From positions 62,001-126,000 of the forward strand of contig JBQDEV010000007.1 in NCBI GenBank assembly GCA_052084925.1: a DNA stretch of 64,000 bases. The letters run 5' to 3'. The DNA comes from CmP2 sp052084925. Its GTDB lineage: Bacteria > Actinomycetota > Actinomycetes > Actinomycetales > Micrococcaceae. Position 1 is the first letter of the stretch. Each line of letters begins with the position of its first letter. A program made the translations under genes and the position numbers. The notes beneath the pieces were generated by a model that worked only from the letters and a program-made list of their open reading frames with translations, was not told where the DNA came from and made no database searches. Of this stretch, positions 1 to 7,617 are shown one piece after another.

Positions 1-952
1 CGACGCTCTTGGGGTTGGAAACCATGCCGAACTCCGCGAGCGCATCCGTGGTCAACTGGGATACCTCAGGGTCAATCGCCAGCTGTTGCTCGACCAGGGG
101 ACTCTGGACGTCTTCGATGGGATTCCCAGTGACCTGGCTGCGAATCTCGTAGACTTGATCCAGATTGGCCTCATCGTTGTAAAAATCAATGGCATTACCC
201 ATGGCTTCGTTGAATTTCTCAGCGGTTTCCTCGTTTTCCTGCAACCAGGTTTCAGTGACCGCCCACAGGGTGATACCCAGTCCACCTCGGTATTCACGAG
301 AAGGGTTGGCGATCTCCAGAACTGATTCGTCCGAGGTCACTTGGTTGTAGAAGCTGTCCGAGGGGAAGATCGCATCCACCTGGGAATTCGAGAGCGAAGT
401 GCGCATCGAGGCAAAGGGCAGTGCGACCTGTTCCACGCTATCCAAGTCCACTCCAGCGTCGGTCAGCGCCTGCAGAACTGGGACGTTTCCACCAGACCCC
501 AGGGAGTTAAAAGCAATCGTTTTGCCTTCAAGCCCAGACAGGTCAGTAATACCGCTGTCCTTTCGCACAATAACCCCGGAGGTGTCGATCTCATCGGAGA
601 TCAGGCCGGCCCCCGAGATCAGCTTGATGGGCAGCCCTTCCGCAGTCGCGGTCACCGCGGCATCCCAGGAAACAGTGCTAATGTCAGCCGATCCGCCTGA
701 GAGCTGACTCAAGTTGTCTTGAGCCGTGCCACCGGGGCGGATCTCCACATCCAGGCCGACCTCGTCAAAGAAGCCCTCCTGTTCGGCGATGTACAACGGC
801 TCATAGTTAATGGGCGCGTGCAACACGCTGATCGATTCATTGGCTTCGGGGTCAGCAGAGCCTCCGCCCCCACAGGCCGAAAGCAGCATGGCACCAGTGA
901 ATGCCATAGCGAGAGCGCCTCCACGGGTCGATACACGGGTCATCTTTTTCAT
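1..952 (-). CDS. ABC transporter substrate-binding lipoprotein (SsuA/TauA/NMT1-like), C-terminus cut by window edge
   Basis: About 317 residues are visible; the stop lies before base 1. The N-terminus is a lipoprotein signal: Lys/Arg start, hydrophobic stretch, and lipobox LLSACGGGG with Cys27. The mature part (ISVLHAPINYEPLYIAEQEG, then FFDEVGLDVEIRPGGT, later DLSGLEGKTIAFNSLGSGG) is typical of the NMT1/SsuA family that feeds ABC importers for sulfonates, nitrate, thiamine precursors or aromatics. The protein would bind its ligand outside the membrane; the permease and ATPase are presumably beyond the left edge. The ATG at 950-952 follows GAGGAG at good spacing; the in-frame ATG at 943 lacks this. 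It begins the leftward transport side of the catabolic island. The ligand is not determined by sequence. Confidence 0.88.
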   Translation of the reverse strand, partial: MKKMTRVSTRGGALAMAFTGAMLLSACGGGGSADPEANESISVLHAPINYEPLYIAEQEGFFDEVGLDVEIRPGGTAQDNLSQLSGGSADISTVSWDAAVTATAEGLPIKLISGAGLISDEIDTSGVIVRKDSGITDLSGLEGKTIAFNSLGSGGNVPVLQALTDAGVDLDSVEQVALPFASMRTSLSNSQVDAIFPSDSFYNQVTSDESVLEIANPSREYRGGLGITLWAVTETWLQENEETAEKFNEAMGNAIDFYNDEANLDQVYEIRSQVTGNPIEDVQSPLVEQQLAIDPEVSQLTTDALAEFGMVSNPKSV

Positions 953-972
953 GCGCCTAATCTCCTCATTAC

Positions 973-1001
973 AGTCTAATTGGATGTGACACTATTGCCA
1001 C
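973..1001 (-). promoter_or_regulatory. Probable sigma-70 type promoter of the substrate-binding protein gene
   Basis: Read on the minus strand, GTGGCA (996-1001) and TAGACT (973-978) are separated by exactly 17 bases, and TAGACT lies about 20 bases before the start codon. The same TAGACT box recurs at other promoters in this window. A partial operator, TGTGA-N6-TGCCA at 985-1000, sits in the spacer and -35 box. Inferred by eye only. Confidence 0.5.
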
Positions 1002-1031
1002 GGGAATGCATAATCTTCACCATAACGTATT

Positions 1032-1071
1032 TGTGAGCTGTTGCACAGATATATTTGTGATCTGCTTCACA
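1032..1071. promoter_or_regulatory. Two tandem GlxR/Crp-type operators upstream of the substrate-binding protein gene
   Basis: TGTGA-GCTGTT-GCACA (1032-1047) and TGTGA-TCTGCT-TCACA (1056-1071) are spaced 24 bases start to start. The second is a perfect TGTGA-N6-TCACA palindrome, the published consensus of actinobacterial GlxR and of Crp. Their centres fall about 73 and 97 bases upstream of the start of transcription predicted from the promoter at 973-1001, which would fit activation. The cognate regulator is not in the window. Confidence 0.55.
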
Positions 1072-1130
1072 TTTATATCTGGCGAGGTGGAAGAGCTACC
1101 GCCTCAGAGAACTGATGGCGGCAGATTGAC

Positions 1131-2447
1131 TCAGGCAACCGGTCGAGGCAGGCCGAAGTGCTCGCGTAATGTGGTGCCCTCGTAGTCGGCACGCACGTAG
1201 CCGCGATCCTGCAGTTCGGGAATCAGCAGCTCGCACATCAGACGCATGCCACCCGGGTTGTAGGGCGAGTTAAGATTGAACCCGTCGCAGGCGCCGGAAT
1301 CGAACCAGTCGACCATGGTGTCCGCAATGGTTTGCGGCGTGCCGATGATCCACTGGTGGCCAGCCGATCGGGCCATATCGATGATGAGGTCGCGCAGGGT
1401 CATGTTCTGGTCGATCACCTTTCGACGGAACACATGGTAGCGACTGCCGAGCTCGGGGTCCTCGCTGAGCCATGCGGCTGGAATAACGTCGTCGTAGTCC
1501 AGCGAGGACAAGTCCAGTCCGGCAAGGCCGGCTGAGACCTGCTGTCGTCCATACTCCAAGTTGACGTAGCTACCGAGTTCCGCAGCCAATTCTTTGGCCT
1601 GGCCCATGGTCTCTCCGATGATCGGGAGGATGCCCGGTAGCACCTTGGTGTGGTCCGGATTCCTCCCCTTGTCAACCAGCATCCTCTTGAACTGCGAGTA
1701 AAACTCCACCGAACGCTCCTTCACCGGCTGGGCGGTATAGATCGCATCAGCCACCGAGCTTCCCAGGTCCAAGCCCGGGCCGGAAGATCCTGCCTGGACG
1801 ATCACCGGATGCCCTTGGGGTGGACGCGGTCCGGGGGCTGGCCCCTCCACGTGGAAGTATTCCCCATGGTGGTTGATCCGGCGCACCTCTTGAAGGTTGA
1901 TGAATTGACCCGAGGCCCGATCTGCGATGATGGCGTCATCGCTCCAGGAATCCCAGAGTGCCTTGACGACATCCGCGAATTCCCGGGCACGGTTGTATCG
2001 TTCCGCGGGCTCGGGGATCACGTCGAAGCCATAATTCTGGAAACCATCGAAGGACGTCACCAAGTTCCAGCCGGCACGTCCTGCGGACATGTGGTCGACG
2101 CCCGCGATTTGCCGTGCCACCGTGTAAGGGCTCTCGAAAGAGGTCGACATGGTGCCGATCAGACCGATATGGGTTGTCCGAGCGGCGATGGCCGATAACG
2201 TGGAGATTGGCTCGAAGTAGCCGTTGGTCTTGATGTCTCCGCGCAAGGTCGGATTGGCGGTTGCAATGTCTCCCAAGAAGACGGCGTCGATCTTAGCCTT
2301 CTCGGCCATCTGGGCAAGTTCGACGATGAAGTCCAGGCTGGGAACTTCCTCGATCCGGCTCCCCTCCCGCCGCCACGCGTCCTTATGATGGCCGCCGGGG
2401 ATGAGGAATGTGGTCAACGCCATGCGGCGAGTGGGCTTAGCAGTCAT
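1131..2447 (-). CDS. NtaA/SnaA/DszA-family FMNH2-dependent monooxygenase
   Basis: At 438 residues this is a full-length member of the NtaA/DszA branch of the bacterial luciferase-like superfamily. The family usually measures 430-460 residues and uses FMNH2 supplied by a separate reductase. The N-terminal ALTTFLIPGGHHKDAWRREG, the segment AEKAKIDAVFLGD and the region around TSFDGFQNYGFDVIPE are characteristic. Known members oxidise nitrilotriacetate, EDTA, dibenzothiophene sulfone and pristinamycin IIB, so the substrate cannot be named. The ATG is preceded by AAAGG. It stands 22 bases after the MmgE/PrpD gene in the same direction, and the flavin reductase at 5463-6710 is the obvious electron donor. 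Confidence 0.9.
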   Translation of the reverse strand: MTAKPTRRMALTTFLIPGGHHKDAWRREGSRIEEVPSLDFIVELAQMAEKAKIDAVFLGDIATANPTLRGDIKTNGYFEPISTLSAIAARTTHIGLIGTMSTSFESPYTVARQIAGVDHMSAGRAGWNLVTSFDGFQNYGFDVIPEPAERYNRAREFADVVKALWDSWSDDAIIADRASGQFINLQEVRRINHHGEYFHVEGPAPGPRPPQGHPVIVQAGSSGPGLDLGSSVADAIYTAQPVKERSVEFYSQFKRMLVDKGRNPDHTKVLPGILPIIGETMGQAKELAAELGSYVNLEYGRQQVSAGLAGLDLSSLDYDDVIPAAWLSEDPELGSRYHVFRRKVIDQNMTLRDLIIDMARSAGHQWIIGTPQTIADTMVDWFDSGACDGFNLNSPYNPGGMRLMCELLIPELQDRGYVRADYEGTTLREHFGLPRPVA

Positions 2448-2469
2448 TGTGTGGGCCTTTCATTTGACG

Positions 2470-3867
2470 TCAGCGGTGACCGGGCTGTTTCGCCAGCAGG
2501 CGGACCAGCTCGGACAGGTCATCCAAGTTCTCCAGATCATCGATCAACTCGAGCAGCCGGTCAGCCGAGGAGTCATCCAATGCGCCGTTCCACGCAATAT
2601 TGCCGCGGAACTTCGATTCGATCCGTCCACGATCCAGCGGCGCGAAGTGGATATCCCCCAGGACCTGGTCCACGCGGACCCGGTGGCTTCCGCCGGAGTG
2701 GAGGGTCACCTCCACTTCAGCCGTGCGGCTCTGCCCACGGGGAAGGGAATCGACGATTTCAATGTTCTCCAGCATCTGCTGCAACGTCGGATCGCGCATA
2801 TAGCCCCCGTTCATGTGCTCCAGACCCACGGTTCCGTGGATCAGCGCAGTGGCGACGGCGAACCTGATACTGAAGGCACCCGAGACCTCCGGGCAGACGC
2901 CAACAGTAAACTCCTGCCCCACGAACCCTGCCTTGGTCTGCGGGTTGACGTGAACCTCGATCCTGTCGACATCGTCGGGGGCGATCCCATACGCCTCAAC
3001 CAACTGCACTGTGGCATCGAGGGACGCCTGACTCGCACGGCAAGTCGGCCACGGCTTGATGACGGCGTCGGCATAGAAGTCCCGCCCCAGGCCGTCGGTG
3101 ATCTTCTCTGTCTGTGGCGAACTGCTCCACTGGGACAGAAAACCGAAGCGACCGCCGATGGGGTCAACCGGGCCGCCGAAACCGGCGGCTGCCAGCTCGG
3201 CAGAGAACACCGCGTTGCGGGCCGACAGAGCGATCGGAAGCTTGAACGCCAATGACTTGTCATTGATATTATCAATGGTTCCGGAGACTTGGTTGATGAC
3301 CAAGCCCAATCCGTGGTGCAGGGTGGTTGCGTCCTGCCTCATCAGCAACCCGGCAGTGGCCACACCGCCCAGAGCATTGATCGTACCGGTGTTGTCGCCT
3401 CCTCCGTAAACGTCGAATCCCGTGGCGTGACCGAGTCGGGCGGCCAGATCGTCGCCATAGACCAGGGCGGTGATCAGGTCCCGACCACTGCGGTTCCAGG
3501 CTTCCGCCACGGCCAGTGCCACGGACACGGTGGTGCCGGTGATGTGGGAGGGAATCTGTGATCCTCCCGCATGGTCAGCACCGACCGGCTCGAAGTCATA
3601 GGATCGCATCAGGACGGCGTTGACCAGCGCGGCGTGCATGGCGGGTATCCTCGCACTTGAGGTCAGAACGGTTGCTTCCGGGCGACCTCCCCAGTTAGTA
3701 ACCAGGTCGATCACCGACGAGCTGCCTTCCGCACGTACACCAGCGGCGATCAGCCCCACGGCATCCAGGACCCGTGTTTTGGCTCGGTCCACCGTCTCTG
3801 GTGGCAGGGAATCAAAGTCCGCTGTTGCCAGATGATTGGTGAGGACCGCAGTGAGTGTCTTCTCCAT
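2470..3867 (-). CDS. MmgE/PrpD family protein
   Basis: The 465 residues match the MmgE/PrpD fold in length and order: an all-helical N-terminal domain (VDRAKTRVLDAVGLIAAG near residue 25) followed by the smaller alpha/beta domain. Family members include 2-methylcitrate dehydratase, cis-aconitate decarboxylase and iminodisuccinate epimerase, all acting on small polycarboxylates. There is no other methylcitrate-cycle gene nearby, so a propionate role is not supported. Its place inside an oxygenase operon (10 bases after the HpaB-type gene, 22 before the NtaA-type gene) suggests it handles a dicarboxylate or hydratable intermediate. Specific reaction unknown. Confidence 0.85.
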   Translation of the reverse strand: MEKTLTAVLTNHLATADFDSLPPETVDRAKTRVLDAVGLIAAGVRAEGSSSVIDLVTNWGGRPEATVLTSSARIPAMHAALVNAVLMRSYDFEPVGADHAGGSQIPSHITGTTVSVALAVAEAWNRSGRDLITALVYGDDLAARLGHATGFDVYGGGDNTGTINALGGVATAGLLMRQDATTLHHGLGLVINQVSGTIDNINDKSLAFKLPIALSARNAVFSAELAAAGFGGPVDPIGGRFGFLSQWSSSPQTEKITDGLGRDFYADAVIKPWPTCRASQASLDATVQLVEAYGIAPDDVDRIEVHVNPQTKAGFVGQEFTVGVCPEVSGAFSIRFAVATALIHGTVGLEHMNGGYMRDPTLQQMLENIEIVDSLPRGQSRTAEVEVTLHSGGSHRVRVDQVLGDIHFAPLDRGRIESKFRGNIAWNGALDDSSADRLLELIDDLENLDDLSELVRLLAKQPGHR

Positions 3868-3876
3868 GACTGAGGA

Positions 3877-5388
3877 TCACGCTTGAACGACGGTGGATGG
3901 CTTCTGCCGGTTGAGGAACTCCCACACGGCACCCTTGTCCCCGTTACGCTGCGCCTTGAAGTGCTCCAGCATGCGAGCACGTCCGATGGATCCGAGATAG
4001 AACCGCTCGTACAGCTCGATGCGCGAGCCCAGCGCCGAGCCAGCGAAGTCCCATGCAGTGCGGAAGATCCTCGAACGCTCCTGAGCGCTGACGTCGCCAG
4101 CACCCGGAAGGTACCGCTCGAGCATCGGCCCCAGTTCCGGGTTGTCGAATGCTTCCAGAGACGGCGTGGCCAGCAGATTGTGTGAGCCCATCGACCTAAT
4201 GATGTCATTCACCCGGATCATCCACTCTGGCATAATCGTGCGCAACACGCCGATATCATCGTGAACGAAGTAGGCCCCTCCGCCCCAATCGTGAGCCCGA
4301 CGCTCAGCGGAGTCAATGATCGACCGTGTCATCACCAGGAAGCCATGGACTTCACCCAGCATGGTGATGATGTCCTGGCGTCCTTGGGAGCCGGTGGCAC
4401 GGACCATTTCGGAGAGCAGGTCGTAGGCGAACTCCAGTTTTACGGCAGCACGGATAGCCGTCTGTTGCTGCGTACAGCCGGTAGCGGTTCCCTGGTTGAC
4501 GGAGTTGTAGAGGTCCAGCTCGCCGTCGATGAAAATGCGGTCATGCGGAATGAGCACGTCGTTAAAGATCACTACGCCGTCCTGCTCGTCGAAACGAGAG
4601 GAAAATGGGCGGTCTTCGCGAGACGCGTCCACACCGTAGTGGTCACGGCAGATGATCGCGATGCCCTCGGCTTCCACGGGGATGGCGAAGGACAACGCAT
4701 ACTTCTCATAACCGGGCTTGATCGGAGTGGCCGGGTAGACATAGATCTCATCAGCGATCGGCCCCAGGGTAGCCAGGACCTTCGCACCCCGGACGATCAC
4801 GCCTTCGTCGGTTCGGTCCACCACCTGCAGCGTCAGGTCGGCGTTGGCGCCGTCCAATTCGCCGATCGACTTGTCGATGTTGGCGTGCACGATCGTGTGG
4901 GTCAGCGCCAGATCTTTATCGGCCACATACTTCTGGTAGGCCTTGATACGTTCAAAGTAGACAGGATCAGAGGCCTGTTTCCACAAGTCGGTACGCGACA
5001 CGTGTCCGGCCAGGACGACATTGACATAGTCCGGGGTGCGCCCCAGCATGCCCATCGAATAGCGCGCGAACCGGTCGAAGGCCCGGTGACGCCGTTCAAT
5101 GTCCGCCTGATTGGCAGGCCGCAGGTGGGCGACCGAGATCAGGTCTCCGCTGTCCGGACTCTCAAACAGAAGATCGTCCTTGTGCTCCCACTGGTAGTCG
5201 AAGTACTCGGCCAAACCGGCCACCGAGCCCGTGAAGTCCGGGTGCTCGGTGACATCGATGAGTTCGCTCCCGTACCAGACCTTTCGGTTGTCCTTCAATC
5301 CCTCGACATATTCATGTCCACGTCGTGCTCCCACTGAGCTCTCCTTGATCTGTGATGTTGACTGAGACGCAGAGCGCATACTAGGCAT
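3877..5388 (-). CDS. HpaB-type flavin-dependent aromatic hydroxylase, oxygenase component
   Basis: About 503 residues, the normal size of the 4-hydroxyphenylacetate 3-hydroxylase (HpaB/PvcC/TftD) family, with an acyl-CoA-dehydrogenase-like fold. Family marks are DNRKVWYGSELIDVTEHPDF near the N-terminus, the GMLGRTPDYVNVVLAG segment, and RDHYGVDASREDRPFSSRFDE followed by VVIFNDVLIPHDRIFIDGEL in the middle. Such enzymes use FADH2 from a partner reductase to add a hydroxyl ortho or para to a phenol. I place the start at ATG 5388 because GAGG lies 6 bases before it; ATGs at 5403 and 5400 are in frame but have no ribosome site, and 5379 is also possible. AphA-type 4-alkylphenol hydroxylases belong to this family, which fits the neighbouring genes. 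Confidence 0.88.
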   Translation of the reverse strand: MPSMRSASQSTSQIKESSVGARRGHEYVEGLKDNRKVWYGSELIDVTEHPDFTGSVAGLAEYFDYQWEHKDDLLFESPDSGDLISVAHLRPANQADIERRHRAFDRFARYSMGMLGRTPDYVNVVLAGHVSRTDLWKQASDPVYFERIKAYQKYVADKDLALTHTIVHANIDKSIGELDGANADLTLQVVDRTDEGVIVRGAKVLATLGPIADEIYVYPATPIKPGYEKYALSFAIPVEAEGIAIICRDHYGVDASREDRPFSSRFDEQDGVVIFNDVLIPHDRIFIDGELDLYNSVNQGTATGCTQQQTAIRAAVKLEFAYDLLSEMVRATGSQGRQDIITMLGEVHGFLVMTRSIIDSAERRAHDWGGGAYFVHDDIGVLRTIMPEWMIRVNDIIRSMGSHNLLATPSLEAFDNPELGPMLERYLPGAGDVSAQERSRIFRTAWDFAGSALGSRIELYERFYLGSIGRARMLEHFKAQRNGDKGAVWEFLNRQKPSTVVQA

Positions 5389-5462
5389 CCTGTTCCTCAT
5401 CATCTTTGGCGTGTTTGTTGGTGTATTCCGTTTCGAGGCCGTATATTCGGTACCTCGGCCGC

Positions 5463-6710
5463 TCAGGCAGTGCGCAGTCCGGACGCGGCGTAGCGCTTAT
5501 AGTCTTTGGCGGCCGACCCGGCAAGGGTGCGGCTCACTTCTGCTGCGGCTTCCCGCAGCGCCGTGGACCATTCCTTGACCATGGCCGCGTCCACTTTTGC
5601 CGGAAGGTTGCCGAGCCTGATCACCAGACCGGAGTGAGTGGGCTGGTCGGTGTCCGGCGCGAACACGGGCACGACAACGGAGGCAAGATCGATATCGGAG
5701 TCGCCGTCCTCCACCGAGCCGCCGAAATACCGGCGGCTCTGAGCAATCGTGGTGCGCACCGCACGATCTCTCGCAGGGGTAAGCTCTCCGTCGGCCCACT
5801 CGGCCAGCGCCTCCCCCAGTTCGGCGTAACCATCCGGATCTTGATCGATGCGGGAGATCGCGTAGCCTTGCTCACGCACGCGCCCGGCAGCCTCGCGGTA
5901 AGACGCGATCACTTCTTCGTCTTGAGGGAAGATCCTGGTCACCCAGGCATCCACCTGCTCGGGGTTCCAGGCCACGGCGGCCTCCCCTAATGGGGGGATC
6001 AGGGGGATCCGGACGCCGATTCGTTCATCGGCCTCGATGCTCCTGCCGTAGGACGTGGCACCGATCGTTTGGTCAAGGGAGCTGATCTGGACCAGTGCCG
6101 CCGCCGAGCAATCAAATCGTCGGGCTAGCGCATCCAGCTGTGGTCGTGCGGCCTCCGCCAACCGGACGGCTGAGATGAGGGACTCATCCACATGGGCAGA
6201 CAGGCCAGTAGTGGAGAATCCGCCGTAGCCTCCCTGGAAGAAAAGCAGCGGGGTAACGCCCCGATCAACCGCAAGGTCGTCCACGGCGACGAGCGTGATG
6301 TAATGATCCCCGGCTTCCACCTCCTCGGAGATACGGCCATGGATGTACGCGACGGCACCGCCGATCATGGGGGCGCCTGCCGGCGACAGGGTCCATCCCA
6401 CCTTGTCGAACTTCTCTGGGTCTTTGGAGGCCAGGGTGCGACAGGCCTGCATTTGATCGTGCGCGAAGACGGAGATGCAGACATTGTCCGCACCGCGCAA
6501 CGTCGGGTAGGTCGATGAGGTGGTCATGGGCATGAACGACACCAACGGCGGCTCCAGCGAAACCGAACTGAAGGTGCCCACAACCATACCTACCGGGGTA
6601 TCGTCGGCCATTGCCGAGACGACGACAACGCCGGTCGGGTAGTGACCCATCACTTCGCGGAATGCGCGAGGGTCGAATTGGTGCGCCTGTTCCACAGTCG
6701 CATCGCTCAT
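5463..6710 (-). CDS. Flavin reductase fused to a C-terminal IclR-like effector domain
   Basis: Residues about 10-170 form a flavin reductase (HpaC/DIM6 type): GHYPTGVVVVSAMADDTPVG, VGTFSSVSLEPPLVSF, and GDHYITLVAVDDL are typical. It would make reduced flavin from NAD(P)H for the HpaB-type and NtaA-type oxygenases of the operon. Residues about 185-415 resemble the effector-binding domain of IclR regulators (GVRIPLIPPLGEAAVAWNP is the usual R-x-P-x-x-PP-x-G motif), but no helix-turn-helix is present, so it is unlikely to bind DNA. The extra domain may sense a phenolic ligand and tune reductase activity, as ligand-stimulated reductases do; that is inference. AGGAGG precedes the ATG. It is the first gene of the leftward operon. 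Confidence 0.85.
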   Translation of the reverse strand: MSDATVEQAHQFDPRAFREVMGHYPTGVVVVSAMADDTPVGMVVGTFSSVSLEPPLVSFMPMTTSSTYPTLRGADNVCISVFAHDQMQACRTLASKDPEKFDKVGWTLSPAGAPMIGGAVAYIHGRISEEVEAGDHYITLVAVDDLAVDRGVTPLLFFQGGYGGFSTTGLSAHVDESLISAVRLAEAARPQLDALARRFDCSAAALVQISSLDQTIGATSYGRSIEADERIGVRIPLIPPLGEAAVAWNPEQVDAWVTRIFPQDEEVIASYREAAGRVREQGYAISRIDQDPDGYAELGEALAEWADGELTPARDRAVRTTIAQSRRYFGGSVEDGDSDIDLASVVVPVFAPDTDQPTHSGLVIRLGNLPAKVDAAMVKEWSTALREAAAEVSRTLAGSAAKDYKRYAASGLRTA

Positions 6711-6794
6711 GGTGTCCTCCTGGGAGAGTTGGGAAGTCTGGTCCGCCCAAATGGCCTGACAAGCCGTTTTGCACTATCCGGCAAATAATATATT

Positions 6795-6810
6795 CGTGAC
6801 ACCCGTCACA
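6795..6810. promoter_or_regulatory. GlxR/Crp-type operator in the divergent control region
   Basis: CGTGA-CACCCG-TCACA differs by one base from TGTGA-N6-TCACA. It lies 85 bases upstream of the flavin reductase start, inside the 309-base stretch between the leftward operon and the rightward block. Apart from this site and the one at 6933, that stretch shows AT-rich promoter-like sequence but no gene. Confidence 0.5.
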
Positions 6811-6932
6811 CTAGCGCCTCGACAGCCTCGAGTCCACCCCAATTTTTCAAACAGGTACGGATAGTCACCCGGTCGCACCATAATGCATTCTCTATTGCGG
6901 TATGTATTCTTATGGCATAGTGTGTTTTCAGA

Positions 6933-6948
6933 TGTGACGCTATTCACT
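6933..6948. promoter_or_regulatory. Second GlxR/Crp-type operator in the divergent control region
   Basis: TGTGA-CGCTAT-TCACT matches the palindrome in nine of ten defined positions. It lies about 72 bases before the GTG of the decayed monooxygenase gene and would control the rightward block. It shares the spacer bases CTAT with the partial site at 985-1000. Confidence 0.45.
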
Positions 6949-7019
6949 CCGGTAGGACTTTGACCGCCGCCCGCTCACCCTTGTCACACCGCAGGATCTT
7001 TCGACGCAAGGAGGCACCC

Positions 7020-7571
7020 GTGAACAGCACCCAGGCTGCGCAGCGAGGTGTGATCAGGGTCGACACAGGACCTGTCGGTCTCAGGGCAGGCCTGCTGCTG
7101 GCCAACCCTGATATTCAGACCAGGGTTGTCGAAAAAGCCCACGCAACGGGTGACCTGCTGCGCCCTGTCGACTTTTCCTGGCAACCAAGCCGGAGGGCGG
7201 CCGTGCGTGCAAAACATTTCCGAGTCCTCGGTGCGGGAACTGGACGTCCGTCTGCAGCATCGATGGGCCAGGAGGGGCGTCGGAGCGGACCTCTCGGAGT
7301 TGGACCCCGATTTCGGGCTCATCAATGCAGTGTCGTTGTCACGGGATTACCCGCGCCTGAGGCGCCCGGCCCGATCGGCCTGGGCGCGGCCTGCAAGAAA
7401 AGACCCCTGTACACATCGGGGATCACCCCGGCGGACCTCTGTCATTGGTTGTTTTCCCGAATGGTCATGCCACCGGGGCTTTCATTCCCGGAGAGCGACG
7501 ACGAGCCATCCAGGGCCTCGCGCACCTTTCTCGACGATCGTTTCCATCTCGTGCGTCAGCCTCTCAACTGA
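7020..7571 (+). pseudogene. Decayed FAD-dependent aromatic monooxygenase (PheA/TfdB type)
   Basis: A GTG at 7020 has a perfect AAGGAGG site, and the first 50 codons read like the FAD-binding start of a PheA/TfdB/MhpA-type hydroxylase: VIRVDTGPVGLRAGLLLA, then TRVVEKAHATGD. The dinucleotide-binding GxGPxG has lost its first Gly (it reads DTGPVG). After about codon 60 similarity jumps to a different frame (RGVGADLSELDPDFGLI near 7275-7325), and the conserved middle of such proteins (about 550 residues when intact) is missing. I read this as a frameshifted and internally deleted gene whose expression signals survive. The reading frame that joins the next gene upstream to 7126 is not its true N-terminus. 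Confidence 0.6.
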
Positions 7572-7617
7572 CCGAACTTTTCACACCCCGACCACATTGT
7601 CTTCTCAAGGAGAACCC

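Noticed and set aside
2470..3867. prpD of a methylcitrate cycle
   Set aside because: No prpB, prpC or propionyl-CoA genes nearby; context is oxygenases.
4261..5337. 358-codon open frame antisense to the HpaB-type gene
   Set aside because: Composition is that of a shadow frame in GC-rich coding DNA; no domain, no ribosome site.
7126..7617. Open frame extending the BVMO 164 codons upstream
   Set aside because: The extension is basic, Arg/Pro/Ser-rich, has no family likeness and lies over the remnant of another gene. ATG 7618 has an AAGGAG site.
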